In this document: positions 1 to 13,900 of the stretch, piece by piece
How positions within the stretch are numbered: position 1 is the first letter of the stretch
Layout: the number at the start of each line of letters is the position of its first letter
Assembly (NCBI GenBank): GCA_030248215.1
Contig: JASANG010003260.1
Span: 265,137 to 329,136, forward strand
DNA: 64,000 nt
Source: Enoplolaimus lenunculus
Taxonomy: Eukaryota; Nematoda; Enoplea; Enoplida; Thoracostomopsidae
Direction of reading: 5' to 3'
Made by a program: the position numbers and the translations under genes
Notes under the pieces: generated by a model
What the model saw: the letters and a program-made list of their open reading frames with translations, nothing else
Database searches by the model: none
Told to the model about the DNA's origin: nothing

Positions 1-825
1 GTTCCGTTTCCGGTATTTTATAATTCCGGTTGCACGCTGCCTGCCGTTCCGCTAATAACCACAATAAACAATAAGTTCGGTAAACGATCCAAATTGACTA
101 GAGCAGGCCATTCAGCCAAAAAAACAACAAAAACACCAGCCGAACGAAGAAATGATAAATTCTACAATTATTTTAAGCCGGAAACACAAACAACACGGTT
201 TCAATTAGTAGTAAAAGGTATCGGTCTGCCGGGTCCGCAGCTAAGGGGAAGCCAGAATTGCTCAGCCTACCTGGAAAAATTTTGGCACCCTGTAGAAAAT
301 TTTCAACCTTGCTTGTAAGTCATTGAATACCCTTTAATGCTCCACTGCTGGAAAGTTTTTTGGGGTCTCCTTAGTAAAGCAAGGTGAGCAGGATACGGGT
401 GGCCTGGCCTGAGGTCTGCTGACAGACATCTGTATAACTTTCACATTCGAAATAAACACATTGTGTACAATATATATGTTGAGAGAAAAAATAACTCTTA
501 TTGGCTTGCTTCAATACAGTTACACACGGTATGCGCTATATATATACATCTGTATACATAATACATAATAGTTGTTTAGTCTGTGTGTCGATGTGTATAT
601 ATCACGTGAATAGTAAGTGTAGGACACGTGAATCGGTCACTGGTGTCACGTGAATGATTGAGTTTGTAAAGATCAGCGGCGGATCGAGAAATTTCGGATA
701 AGATATGGAGGGAAGGAGGGAGCGGCACACTGAAATCATAAAAAACCACGCGAGTGACAAAAAAACCTCGCGAGTGAAGCGGGTACAGCATCCAAACAGA
801 GACACTTTATGGTTATTACTAAATC

Positions 826-975
826 TGGCCCATGCATAAAGATCAGGGGCGGAACGTTTTTCTGTGGGACTGCAATAGAGTAGGCTAAAGCTTGAGATTA
901 ACTTTTTCGCTTGGCTTAGGTTTAGGCTCAGGTTAAGGAATATGCTCAACCCTTCTCTTTTATAGACCCACCCCT
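826..975. mobile_element. MITE family 1 fragment
   Basis: GGCCCATGCATAAAGATCAG followed by GGCTTAGGTTTAGGCTCAGG. The right end does not match the usual terminus. Confidence 0.6.
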
Positions 976-1392
976 AGTATAATGATGGGCGGCGACTTGT
1001 CGAGTCAATGAATTTCTGGATTACAAGTTGTCGGTCGACGAATTGTCGCTGAACCGTGTTAACATTTTAGTTTGCCAGAAAATAGTTTTGTTTTGGTTGA
1101 GTTTTATTTTGAGTCACAAAGTCACTTGATTAACGGAACAATGCCAAATTTATATTTGTGTATGAAAAAGTAATACAGATAACGATAGAAAAAGTTTCAA
1201 ACACAGCTGTGTGTTGGAAAAAAGGGTCTGTTTGGCTTTGCAGCTGAACAGCTGTTTATTAAATGTTATGACACAAACGTGATAAATTAGTCCGAATTAA
1301 GGGGTAAGCGTGTACAATATGGTTGGAATGGATAGTCACACTTGGAACGACAGGTATGTATATACCACGGATCGCCCGGATAACAATTTTGG

Positions 1393-1470
1393 CCAATGTT
1401 ACTTTAAGGGGCGTAACAGTAGATTAAGCGTATTCTTAAGCCTAAGCCTTATTTTTTCATGTTTGTTATC
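1393..1470. mobile_element. MITE family 2 left-end fragment
   Basis: GGCCAATGTTACTTTAAGGG, then TTAAGCCTAAGCCTTA; no right end next to it. Confidence 0.6.
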
Positions 1471-3009
1471 AAACCGCAAATGTCCGATATTTGGTCGGGT
1501 TACACCGGATATTAGAACAAGATACGGATGTGAGTTTTTGTCGGATATTAAGCCGGAACCGGATGCCCGGTTGATTTTTGGTATAGACGTATTGTGAATG
1601 TTACATATACATCTAGGCATACGTTAGTTGAAGGTCGATATATTTTCCGGCTATAATTGTGCGTTGCTTATTTCAAAACTTCCATATCCGGATTCAGAAT
1701 TTCGGTTAAAAGCTTTCAAACTTGGTTGCCGGTATATCTCTCTAAAATTCTAAAATCTGGTTTAAATCCAACGAGTTTTGGGCAAACGCGGGCTGGGAGA
1801 ATAACGGAAAAGACCCTGGCATTTTTTGGTGCCTATTCGTGTCAGAATATTTATTAAAGGTTGGGTTTTGAATTGTCGTCTATGAGTCGGCAAATTAAGC
1901 CTCAACGTCAAAAAAAGTGAAAACCTTTGCCTAAGCATAAGCTTAAGCAAAAGTGTGGTCTAAAATCTTAAACCTCAGTTTCTACCCTTGTACAGTTTCA
2001 CCAGGAGCCGGGTCGACTCTAATTGTTGTAACACGGGTGTATGAGTCTATAACGCTGTTAAAGATACGTCATATTCATGTTTAACACAGCACTTTTGTTC
2101 TGATACTCGAAAGACGTTTCTTGTGTTGCAAATCAGACCAGTATCTAAAACCACCTGTACAACAATCCCCAAAAGAGGGTTTGACCCAGGAACCCCGTTT
2201 GTTTGGCTATGCCGTTGAAGCGAGACGTCGCGTTGCAGATACGTATATATACTGTTCAGCTAGTAGGTAGTGCTAATCTAAGACATCTGTGTTTAAAACA
2301 CAAGATACGATGTCGCGTGCTTGCGAGTCATTATACCGTGAAGGCAAATTGTACGTTGAAGCCTCAAAAATAATAGTCTGTCTGATTAATGTTGGCCAAA
2401 ATTATAAGTATTTTTTGGCGAAACAAAACCCCACGTTAATATATAACGTTAGCTGGGTTTGTTTCTAGGAACTGAACATGCTTAAATGACTAATTTCTGG
2501 CGTCATAGAACTGGTAGTCATTGTGTCGTAAAGGGGACCTCCCACACTATGCTCTCGTGAATGATGTTTGTTCGGGTCAGAGATGACAGTTTTGTGTGTG
2601 GGGGCATTTAACCGGCGGATGCGGCGGATTTGGCAAAACGGGTATACGGCAAAAATGAGGAAACGAATTTCTGTCAAATTTGAAACGTTTTACCTGGCAA
2701 ATGTAAGCGGAAAATTTTTTTCGCCAGATTGACTATTAAATTTTAGTTGGTGTGTGTCTAGCGTCAAACTTGAGATGGTTTTATGAAATCTTTAATGCCG
2801 TGTTAAACGTTAACGACTCGAAATGTTCAAAATTGCTAAAAATTGAATTTAAGACGTTTGGATTTGGATATTTTGGACAACATTTTGTTTGTGAAGTGAG
2901 TGGCAAGATTTTTTAAGCTGATTTTTGCGAATTTTGGGTTCGAGGTATTTATTTGACTCAAGGAAATTTTGAACTGAACAGGACGGTGGTGTGTAGTTGA
3001 AAATGCTAG

Positions 3010-3200
3010 ATGGTGATCAGGCGTGTAACTTAAGCGTATTCCAAAGCCTAAGCCTAAGCAAAAAAATCTAATCTAGATCTTTTATAGACCCATCAAAAAC
3101 CTGGACGTCCCTAAAAGTAACATGGGCCAAAATTTCGAACGGGGTTTGTTGTTTTACATATATACAACAAACGGCCCATGTTACTATAAAGGCCGTCCCA
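3010..3200. mobile_element. MITE family 2 fragments
   Basis: A right-end part (CCTAAGCCTAAGC to GTCCCTAAAAGTAACATGGGCC, ending about 3127), and after 45 bp a left end (GGCCCATGTTACTATAAAGG). Confidence 0.6.
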
Positions 3201-3805
3201 ATTTCCCGCGACACAAATGTACCCGGAGTGCACACTTATGCGCTCCTGCTTACAAATGCACAGGCAGATATATTTACGTAGGATATAACATTGGCGCAAC
3301 AAACAACTGAAAAAAAGATCGTAAAAATCGCTGAACAAAAACAACAAAGAGGGGGCCTTTCCTATAGTAGCAACCCTACAGTAGTCCATTGTGTTCTTCG
3401 CTGGTGTCCAATAATTTTCACTTATGGATACATTTTTTGTTGGTTTAAAACGAATTGTTCGCTTGAATGTTTCATTTCGTGTCACAACCGGCAAATATAC
3501 GGCGTCCAGTAGGTTTTTACCGGACACCACAACCAGATACAGATGTCGGTCGGTTTTTGTCGGATATTAAACAAGAGACCAGATATCCGGCTGATTCTTG
3601 TATACCGGCACACTCAAAAAGCACAATAACATTGACTTCCAAAATAGGATTGACAAATCGTTACCAACAGTTTCATAAATGCGGTGTATTTATTTGACGA
3701 AATACGAATTACCGAATGTTCTGTAGGTCGTCTTTATCGAGCTGACACAAATTATTGTGAACGGCGCATAACACAGAAGCAGAAGGAAAATAATATAAAA
3801 ATAAT

Positions 3806-4001
3806 GGTCCATGTTACTTTAAGGGGCGTCCAGGTTTCTGCTGGGTCCATAAAACAGTATAAGTTTCGATTTTAGATTACATTTTTTGGTTAGGCTTAGG
3901 CTTAGGCGTAGGAACACATATTTGCAACGCTTCGGCGTTTAGGCTTAGGCTTAGGGATACGCTTAATCTCTACTGTTACGCCCGTTAAAGTAACATTGGC
4001 C
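3806..4001. mobile_element. MITE family 2 copy (TTAGGC interior), 196 bp, perfect 8-bp duplication
   Basis: Ends GGTCCATGTTACTTTAAGGG and CCGTTAAAGTAACATTGGCC; flanks AAAATAAT on both sides. The interior has two TTAGGC tracts. Confidence 0.92.
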
Positions 4002-4560
4002 AAAATAATTGTATTGCAACGTTCAGTCACTGGAATGTTTCCGTTGGAGACCGTAAATAGAAACAGTGTTAATGAATTAATTTTGCGCTACGGTTGTGGG
4101 CATATCCGAGGAAAGTAGAAACGAAAAACGGAAATTGAATATGAAAATCATACAACTTAATTGTGTGATAGGAAAAAATTGACATTCTAGTACGTTCTGA
4201 TGGAAATATCTCGTACGTTATAAAGCTTTAATTGAAAAATATTGTGACGTACGTAAACATCATTTGAATCAAGGGAGAAAGAAAAAGGTTATATTCTAAA
4301 ATGCAAATTGTGATTCGAAATGTGGGTAGAAGTGTTTTTTGTAATTTCTACTGAAACTTCAGCGGGGGATTTGCAAAATATAACTCACACAAGATTTTAT
4401 TGCGTGCGTAATGTAGCGAAAAGTTAATGGGTCATTAATGAGTTTTGAACCAGAGGGACTGTGGTCGTAACGGTGACACAGTTTAAACGCAGTGCGTCTA
4501 TATCTTTAAAATAAACACTTTTCATTATTAACCGCTTAGGTGGTGTGTGTTCCGTACCTT

Positions 4561-4712
4561 GGCCGATGTAAAGATCAGGGGTGGAACGTTTTTCTGTTTG
4601 ACTGCAACAGAGTAAGCTTAAGATTTAGACTAATTTTTTGCTTGACTAGGTTTAGGCTTAGGCTTAGGAATATGCTTATAATACTGTTCCGCCCCTGTTC
4701 TTTACATTGGCC
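4561..4712. mobile_element. MITE family 1 copy (TTAGGC interior), 152 bp
   Basis: Terminal inverted repeats GGCCGATGTAAAGATCAGGG and its counterpart CCCCTGTTCTTTACATTGGCC. The flanks CGTACCTT and CGTACTTT are an 8-bp target duplication with one change. The interior contains TTTAGGCTTAGGCTTAGG. Confidence 0.9.
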
Positions 4713-4719
4713 CGTACTT

Positions 4720-7138
4720 TCAACAATGTGGCGGCTGTCTATTTTTATGCCAAAAGATTAATTTCGAAAAATTATTTCCAAGCATGTCACAGAGCACGTG
4801 AGTAGATGACAATGAGGATTTACCCCCCTCTTCCTAACGGGGTTTGAGGGGTGATGAATGTGCGCGTGTATGTATATCATAACCCCCTCCGGAAAGGAAG
4901 GTTGGGTAAAACCATCATTGTTCATCTACTTCCATGTTTGTGATGATGTTAATAATTCACTTTTGGGTTATTTTAAAATCGAGAAACAGTTGGAAAATGT
5001 CGTAACAGATATTTCAAAAATAAATAGCAGTTTTAATGAAGTCTACGTGGAACTTTAAAATTTGTCTACATTTTCTCTCAACCCCGCTTGCAATGCTTCA
5101 ATTGCTAGTATTAATTTGTAAAAAGTGGTGTAAATATAGTAACAACTTGAGATTGTTTTGACGTTGATATATACATTGTTTAAGATAAATTTATTGTTTT
5201 AAAATGAAAATTTTTTTAATGTTTTTTTTTCATTTATTTTTGATCTAGAACGATGGTCTAGAAAAGATGAAAAATTTAAAAAAGTTGCAACACACTGGTT
5301 GCGTTTCTGAAACTGTACTTTAAATACGACTTAGTACTTAATCATATATATGTTGCAGGGTGCAACGCGGAACTGGATTATACCGGAATCCGAATCGGAA
5401 TCGGAATTCGATTTGAATCGTATTCTGATCGGAATCGATTTACTTAAGTCACTGACTTAATTTGATGTATTACAGGGTAACAGTTCATGCATATTAGCTT
5501 TGTCCTAATTTAAATCGTAGAGTCGTGATACATCCTTAATAAAATACAAAACTACGCCTTTCTGGTTGCGATCGTTCCATCTTTCTGGCATTTATTTACT
5601 GTTGCTCAAAAATACAAAGTATTTACGTAGTCGGTGACTTAAGTAATAAATTAGTATTAATAAAGATTTCGGAAACCCAGCCAATTTATAGTTTCTCTAT
5701 TGTCATAATTTAAGATATACTTTTTAAGCAAAATACTGTAATTTACGCTCAGAAATTACTTAAACTTGACGTGTTTTGTGCCCATAGGAAAACGGATAAA
5801 AGTTATTATGTATGGTTCAAAGATAGATCAAAAATTTTGTAAATTGTCATCTTTTATGACGTGAATTGAATAAATATATATATACTAAATAACGGTGACA
5901 TATTCAATACGTCAATCTAAAATGAAAAATAGACACAAATTGTGTGATACAATCGTGTTGTCCTTGTAATTTTTGTTTTTGTTTTGACTTATATTATTCT
6001 GGCTTCGTGCCTGAAAAATTGAAAATTAATATCGAATAATTTAGGTTGCATTTTTGTTTTGGCTAAAATTTTGAGTTATGGCCAAGAAAGCTGACATTTT
6101 GTGTATGAATGACGTACTACGTATCATCCGCGGGAGTATCCAGTGTGATAATATGATTTGCGGGAACGTATAATAAGTAAACCTTGATTGATAGCGAGCG
6201 CATGAAGCGGTAGATTTATGGAAATATTTTTTTTCGGTACGCATAAAACTGATATTTTACGCACCGGTCAGTATTCAGTAACGTAATTGTTATTGGTTTA
6301 ATTAGTTGTGCTACTCAGGGCCGGCTTAGGGCAGTCGGGACCCCACCCCAAACAGGTGCGCCGGGGGGCAGGGTCCCCTTCAACAATACGTTTCACAGCT
6401 CTGCCCCCAACAATACGTTTCACAGCTCTATAACTTCGTGGTCGGCACAATAATTTTTAGCTTACCAAGATGGACGTCCAATGGTCGGTCTCCTAATTAG
6501 GGTTTGGTCAGGGGGGCGGCGCTTCCGCCGCCACTGCTACTAATGATTTGTAGCCAGTGAGAAGCACCAAGAACGTCATGTTATTTGACGGATTTAGCAA
6601 TGTATACATAAATTTCTGCTCGCTCTGAGAGTCAAATTGTTTTATACTAAAACTACGAGTTTTTTCGGTTATCTCTTTCCCAACCGGCGTTTGCACAGAA
6701 ATGGTTGTATTTTGAATGTTTTTTGCATATTTGAGCATCTCATGACCTCACTCCCATGATCTTTGCACGCGCAAATTTTAATTTATGAGGTCTTTTGATA
6801 TATATATACATGCCGACGGCCCTTATTACATTAGAAATGTTTGTTTCTGATGCTATAAAAGCCAGGAGTATTTTAAAACCATTTCGTCGTGAGTATTTGG
6901 ACATCGAAAACGGGAATCAGCTGCGCTCAATAAATGTAGATCTATTAGGTGCAACCTAGTAGTTCGTCGCCCGACAACTTGTAATTCGAAATTTCATCGA
7001 CTCGGCAATTTCGTGTAATAAATATCATTAGGCTTAGGCTTAGACTTAGGATTACGATTAGGATTGTGCTGCTTAGCTTTATTCGTAGGCTTTAGGACAT
7101 CTATATATGTTTTCTGTCAAGGCGTGGCATTTGTGTTT
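4720..7138. other. No gene recognised upstream of the Tudor exons
   Basis: Family 5 fragment at 5357-5475; a hAT-like terminus CAGGGCCGGCTTAGGGCAG at 6317 without a partner; a TTAGGCTTAGG tract at 7028. Earlier Tudor exons must exist but none could be read here. Confidence 0.5.
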
Positions 7139-7732
7139 TGTACCGTAAAAATTGGGAAATTTGCCTCGATGATGTAGTGGCGACCAAGCACGGTTATCCA
7201 AACTTTCCGATGACGTCAATGTTGTACCGTAAAAAATTGGGAAATTTGCCTCGATGATGTAGTGGCGACCAAGCACGGTTATCCAAACTTTCCGATGACG
7301 TCAATGTTGTACCGTAAAAAATTGGGAAATTTGCCTCGATGATGTAGTGGCGACCAAGCACGGTTATCCAAACTTTCCGATGACGTCAATGTTGTACCGT
7401 AAAAAATTGGGAAATTTGCCTCGATGATGTAGTGGCGACCAAGCACGGTTATCCAAACTTTCCGATGACGTCAATGTTGTACCGTAAAAAATTGGGAAAT
7501 TTGCCTCGATGATGTAGTGGCGACCAAGCACGGTTATCCAAACTTTCCGATGACGTCAATGTTGTACTGTAAAAAATTGGGAAATTTGCCTCGATGATGT
7601 AGTGGCGACCAAGCACGGTTATCCAAACTTTCCGATGACGTCAATGTTGTACCGTAAAAAATTGGGAAATTTGCCTCGATGATGTAGTGGCGACCAAGTA
7701 CGGTTATCCAAACTTTCCGATGACGTCAATGT
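7139..7732. repeat. 85-bp tandem array with a TGACGTCA site in each unit
   Basis: Seven near-perfect 85-bp units. TGACGTCA, the full CRE palindrome, sits at 7211, 7296, 7381, 7466, 7551, 7636 and 7721. Substitutions are very few (ACCGTA/ACTGTA, AGCACGG/AGTACGG). The array ends about 18 bp before the acceptor of Tudor exon a, so it fills the 3' end of an intron. Confidence 0.97.
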
Positions 7733-7750
7733 TTCGCTGTATTATTTTAG

Positions 7751-7908
7751 TGCTGATGCAAAGTTTGTGGAACCTCTCGACCTGGTGATACCTGTCGCTG
7801 ACGTATACGCGAGTGATTCGAATAGTTCCGCTTTCGCCGACAAAACCGTGAATTCTGATCTTGTCCAGCGTGGATACGCAGTGCGACCCGGATGTTGCCA
7901 ACAAAAAG
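7751..7908 (+). CDS. Tudor gene exon a (end of an upstream Tudor domain)
   Basis: It starts after ATTTTAG, directly behind the 85-bp array, and encodes DLVIPVADVYASDSNSSAFA and SDLVQRGYAVRPGCCQQK before a GTAAAA donor. It enters and leaves in partial codons that fit exon b. Confidence 0.8.
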
Positions 7909-10900
7909 GTAAAAAATATAATTTAAAAAACAATATTAAATGTTTGTTTTTCATTGAAAATGAAAAAATTTGAAAAACATTAAATTCTTTGATTTTTTGA
8001 CTAGTCGGCCAATGTATAGAACAGGGTCGGATCGTTTTCCGGAGTGGCTATAATAGAGTCAGTTTAAGATTTAGACTAATTTTTTTTGCTTAGGCTTAGG
8101 CTTAGGTTTAGGTTTAGGAATAGGTTTAGGAATAGGCTCATCCATAGGCTTAGGCTTCGGCTTAGGCGTAGGTATAGGCTTATGATTAAAAGCATGCTTA
8201 TGCTACTGTTCCGGCCCTGTTCTATACATGGGCCGATTAGTCTATCACTTGTTGATTGATTTGGAAAAAGACGCAAGTATGAAAGTGTTATATGAACTCA
8301 GATGTCGTGTACTGTGGTATTCGAATTTAGTTGTGGAACGATTCAACTATTTTAAATAAAATTTGTAATTGTAAAAACACTTGAAAGTATGGTGTATTTG
8401 AAAACTTTAAATTTTTCAGGGGGTAATTGTTTGAAAGCTGTGATGCAGAGATGGAAGTGCGGCGCCGGGTCGCCATGTGTCTGTGTGTGTTTGAGCTGGA
8501 CGGATCTGTTATTTCAGGCGACAGCCACTCACTCGCATATGGGGCAAAATTTAAAAAAATGAATTTCCGTTCGGTTTGAACATTTTTTTACGTCAAAAGT
8601 AAAATAATAAATGTTAAAATTCAAACATGTGACGATTTTGAGCAAATAATCAGCTGGATGGTGATAGTAGAAAAGACACAGGTTTTGTATGGATGAATCT
8701 TTGAGATCTTGGCATGAGTTGCAATACAAAATTGCGTTTAGAAAAATATAATATAAATTTGTCCGAAAAAGTGAGGAAATAATAAGTTATTTTTTGTTTG
8801 TTTTCAGACACAAATTCTCAGGAACGCTCTACAACCTTAGTGCCGCCAACGTCAACATCGGCTGTCAAAATGCAACACAGCCCACGGACATTGGTTCCAG
8901 GTTGGTTTTTATATTAATAAAATCAGCGAATTATTTTTAGAAAATTTGCAATTTTGTTGCAAATATTTAAATTATTAATTTATACTTTTACTACTTTGAA
9001 GTATTTTATTTTTGAATGCGTATAGCACTTAGCACGGTTGCTACCGGAATGAAATTTAGTCAGAATCGGAATTCGAGTCGGAATTCAATTTTTTTGTTTG
9101 GCTGAACAGGAATCGGAATTGCAACCGGAGTTGCAATTTTAGTTTTGATATATACTCATTTTATTTTTTGCGAAATAATTTCGAAAACATTAACTTTTTT
9201 GTTTGTAGCAAACACAAGTGTAGTTTAAACTGGTTTGATGCTTCGGGTGGAAGAATTAAACTGGTTTAATTCTTCCAGACGAAGAAATAAACCGTGACAG
9301 GGGGTCTAAGTCTGGGTGCTACCCCCTACTTGTATCCGGCAGTGTGTCTTTTTTTATTTTCCGGTTCCAGCATTGTTACTATCGAGTCCATCATAATTTT
9401 ATTACTGATTGGGCTAATAATCTGGTTTATGTAACGTACTTTTCAGCATTTATGCCTGCTCCAGCTCCTGAACAGAGTCTTCAAGTCAAAATATTGTCCG
9501 TCAAATCACCGTGCGAATTTCATGTCGAACTTCTGCTTGGCTCCAGACATACGAGTAAGAGACTGTATTAATAAACGTTGATGTATTCATGCATTAGTTT
9601 GTTGTTGGTGCCCCTGTTGGCAGCACTGGCAGGAATGTATAAGTCAATCGTTTCTGGCCCACAGCCAACTCAAGCCGTTTGGGGTGTAGGACAATTTTAA
9701 GAGAGGCATGCGGTTGATATAATCAAGAGTGGATGATGCACTCTTCAACAAGAGCATGCAACTGGATACATTCTGTGTAGAATAAAACTGTACCCGGACT
9801 GGCGTTGCGTTTTTGCCTTACCCCCATTTATTTAGAGGGCGATGTAACCAGTGCGAATCTTGACACTTTATGTATACGGCGTGAAACATGATCCAATTAT
9901 AGTTTAATTTTGGGGTGTGATAGCGACCCCCCCCCCCTCTAAACAAGGAGGGGGTCGGCCAAAAACGCAACGCCCGGTGGAACATTTTGTACCATGCGGG
10001 ATGAACCCCTGCCGGTCTCTTTCAAAAATTGTTATGGTCCCCCAATTTGTACATCGGGTTTGCATCGTACATTAGAGTCACAGTCATAGAACGCTCCAAG
10101 TTCGATTGTTTGGAAACCACTCACGAACTGAAATGCTAAAGAATGCGAGTATTTTTATAAGTCGAATGCACATTTACGACCCACGAATACTTTTCAAAAT
10201 GTTACCTACCTGTTGTACGCAAGTTTTTATACAATTTATGCGGGGGGGGGGGGCTAAAATTATATCTTAGACATTGAAGTCGAGCGTGTGAACCCGTAAG
10301 GCGAGCCGGAATTGACCGGCCCTATGGGACTGGCCGTTTCATATGTGGCAAAAATGGGAGCAAAAATCGGAAGACAAAATTACACTGTCGGTGTTGAAAA
10401 CAGTTTTTAGCTGGAAAGTAAGCTGAAAGTGTCTTCGGCAGCCAAAATAACCAAAAGTTTTATTGTTCGTTGAATTTTTCTGATCGACCGCTTGCTAAAT
10501 TGAGTTTAAAATTGTACTGCATAAACGTAAATGTCCCAAAAATTGATTAATTATATTAAAATTTTCGAAATCAACATAAAAATCGCTAAATGCTGTTAGT
10601 TTTTTTTTTCATTATATAACTGCTATTTTTGTGGCACTAAATGCCTTCTTCGTCCAGTTCTGTTATGTCTTGTCAAAATTTTATTCCCATAAATACTATT
10701 ATTTATATAACTTTGAATTTGTTTTATTTAATTTTTTTATTGTTTGTTTTTATTTTGTTTTGTTTTGTTTTAGGTTGTTTAGACACGGCTGAAAATGAAA
10801 CGGTGAGCATTGAAATGCTGCACGAGAAAGAAAATTTTAATCGGATGCTGTTGTAAGTTAACGCTTATCAAGCAGTTGTCGATAACATTTGAAAAGTTAA

Positions 10901-13900
10901 GGTTACCTGCTCATCCAAACCTTGCAGAACTTTTACTGCATAAACGTGGTTTTCAGTGCGTTATATCAAGCGTGAATAATGGTTTCAACAAGAGTATGCA
11001 ACAGGCTACATTCTGAGTACAAAAGAATGTACCCAGCGCGCGTTGCGTTTTTGGCCTACAACCCTTATTTAAAGGGGGTCAAGTTTGAGGATTTTCTCAA
11101 TTTTACACGTTGAAATATAGCAGTTGTAAAACTAACTGTGTTTTCATAATTTTAAAAGCATGCGCATTCTACGTTTCAAACGTCAACTACCCCTCCAAAT
11201 GAGGGAGGTCGGCCAGAAATGCGACGCCCGGTGGTACATTTTGTACCGCACAAATTTCGGTAGTTGCACACTCTTGTTCGAGTGATCATCTATTCTTTAT
11301 TTATAGTCACTGAGTTGTTCATTTCTTGTGAATATTCAATTTGGTTTCAACGCTATTTTTATACTTGGCAAATAGAAGTGAATTTTTACCATACGGGTTG
11401 CCTTTGTACTCGTAGCCAGAAATGTACCTGGGACTGTGGGGTGGCGCGGAATTGACCACCCCGGAATAGTTTTCGCCATGGCAAGAATCAGCAGATGAAT
11501 TGCTCGCAGTTTTGAAATTTTTAGCTCTAAAATTGAAACTTTTTCGACAGACTGATTGGTTGAAATTGTGTTTATTACACCTATCGCTGGTTTGCGATAT
11601 AGATCTTTAGGTCTTGTATCATTCTTAAGTCCTTAGTCAATGGCTGAGTTTCTGAAACCCTACTGAAATCACGACTTAATAGTTCAGTATGTGCTAAGTC
11701 ATTACTTGACTATTTTGTCGTTTTTGTAAGCATACTTACGGTATGTAAATACTTAACTCGCTCGCTAAATTTTGTATATAACACATTTACAGTACTGTAC
11801 AGGCATATTGATATTAACCTTTGGTCTGAGACTGAAATTGTAGACTCATAAAAAGGTTTCGTTTTTTCTTTATGACAGTGGCTCAAATTTGATGGTTATT
11901 TCTGCTTTGTCACCCCACTGACGATAAGTGCGACAGCAGTTTGAGATATCGGTCTCAGGCCGGTTGCCAGTTTAATATAATAGGAAAAAAAACAAAAAAT
12001 TCCGCTTAGAGTCGCCAGCCAAAAAATCGTAGGGGAACGCATGACCTGATGTTATATATTTTTGTAGTTTCGCACATGATCGTGCAATCGAGTTTACTTG
12101 ATAAATTTTCATAAAGGGGGGTCCCGTACCTGTTTAAAATTTGAAAATTTTTTGGAAGGATTTTGCATTTTTTTCCAGACTCAGCTAAAACTTGTTCCAT
12201 GTTACTGAGCCCGTCTGCGTTCCTTTCGGTTTTGCGGGGCAAACATGTCACGTTTTCACCTAAAATAAGCACGGATTAATTAACACCGGCTAGAAAATGA
12301 ACGCTCTCGTCATTGTGCGTTCACCAGTTTCATACATTCGCAAAAGGTTGATGTTGTAGCTTTGTTGTTGTTGTTTCAGTGAGTTTTACAACGACTCGGC
12401 ACGCTCAAGTGTATCGGAAATGCCTGAAATTGACGATTTTGTGGTCGTACGTCACGATGACGAATTTAGTCGTGGAAAAGTTGTTCAAATTTTGGATAAA
12501 TATGCGAAGGTAAAAGTCAGTATTGGTTTGCTTGCGTAGTTGTGTGAAAATCGTGTTAATGATTAGCATAGTCGTGGGAAAATGCAAGGAAACTGGGTAA
12601 TGATTAGCATAGCCGTGGGAAAATCCAGGGAAACTGGGTAATGATTAGCATAGTCGTGGGAATGTCCACGGAAACGTAACACTGATTAGCAATAGTCGTG
12701 AGAAAATCCAAGGAAACTTGTCACTGATTAGCAATAGTCGTGAGAAAATCCAAGGAAACTTGTCACTGATTAGCATTAGTCGTGAGAAAATCCAAGGAAA
12801 CTTGTCACTGATTAGCAATAGCCGTGAGAAAATCAAAGCATTAGCATTGTGAGAAAATTCATGAAAACTTTATACTGATTGAAAAGTTGTTTTGTCATAC
12901 TATAATATGCTTGATTTGTGGCCCATAGCAAACCCAAAATATTAGAAGGATGCTATGGGAAACGAAAATTGTTTGTGCTGTATATATGCGAACATTTTGC
13001 GTAAATTACCAGTAAGACCAAAACAATTATGGGGGGGGGGGGGCAAAATTTTAAGAGGTAAGCTGACTAAAAAAAGCAATATAATATTCTGATTGCCACT
13101 GACTCACCGAGAAGTAATAGTGGTTTTAGGTCGCGTGTGTGTTTGTATATATAAGTGTGTGTTTGTATATATGTGTGTGTTTGTATGTAGTATTTTATAT
13201 ATATTTTAGGTATTTCTTGTCGACATTGGAGTGTACGTTAAATGCGATCAAACGGATATTTATCGGTTGGAACGCGAGTTTATACAATTCCCATGTCAAT
13301 CATTTGTGTGCACTCTTGCAGGAGTTAAAGAACGACCCCAGCTCACTCGAGAACAAAAGCTTGAGTTAGTTTAATAAAAGAGTGAATGACGCAGAGATGG
13401 ACATGGGTTACGATACGTCACCAATGATGACCCACCCTGAGCCACCGGGCAGCGGACGCATGACCGATGCGACTCAGTTGGTGTAGGTTACGTTGCGTTA
13501 GTAATAGCAAGAGTGGATGATCACTCTTTATAACAAGAGTGTGCAACTGGGTACATTGTGTGTATTAAAGAATGTACCCGGCACGCCTTGCGTTTTTGGT
13601 CTACCCCCCCTTGTTTAGGGGGTCTGTATGCAGTTTTATATCGTAGTAAAATTAGTAATTAAACAATATAGTTGACCCCCCTTAAATGAAGGGGGGGGGT
13701 AGGTGTACTGAAGAATACGTTATTGTTAACTTCTTGCTTAAACCCTCCCCTGATTGAGGGTGGTCGAACAAAAATGCAACGCGTGCTGATACAGTTAGCA
13801 CCATGCACAGCCCAAGCAGTTGTACACCCTTCTGCAAGGTGGACATCATCCACTCTTGGTAATAGTTATGAAATATGGGTCATGTGGGGTAATCGTTTCA

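Larger units (their letters stand above)
1..3000. other. No gene recognised; MITE fragments
   Basis: Apart from the MITE pieces listed, a family 5 end at 1-40 (CCGGTTGCACGCTG) and a GGCGGCGACTTGTCGAG fragment at 985-1050 (related to 6955-7015), I see nothing supported. Longer open frames here overlap MITEs and are not convincing. Confidence 0.5.

Noticed and set aside
602-949. Minus-strand frame of 115 codons
   Set aside because: It overlaps a MITE fragment and has no recognisable domain.
8088-8180. TTAGGC/TTTAGG runs as interstitial telomere
   Set aside because: They lie within MITE terminal inverted repeats and 8-bp duplications, and the same tracts recur in other copies.
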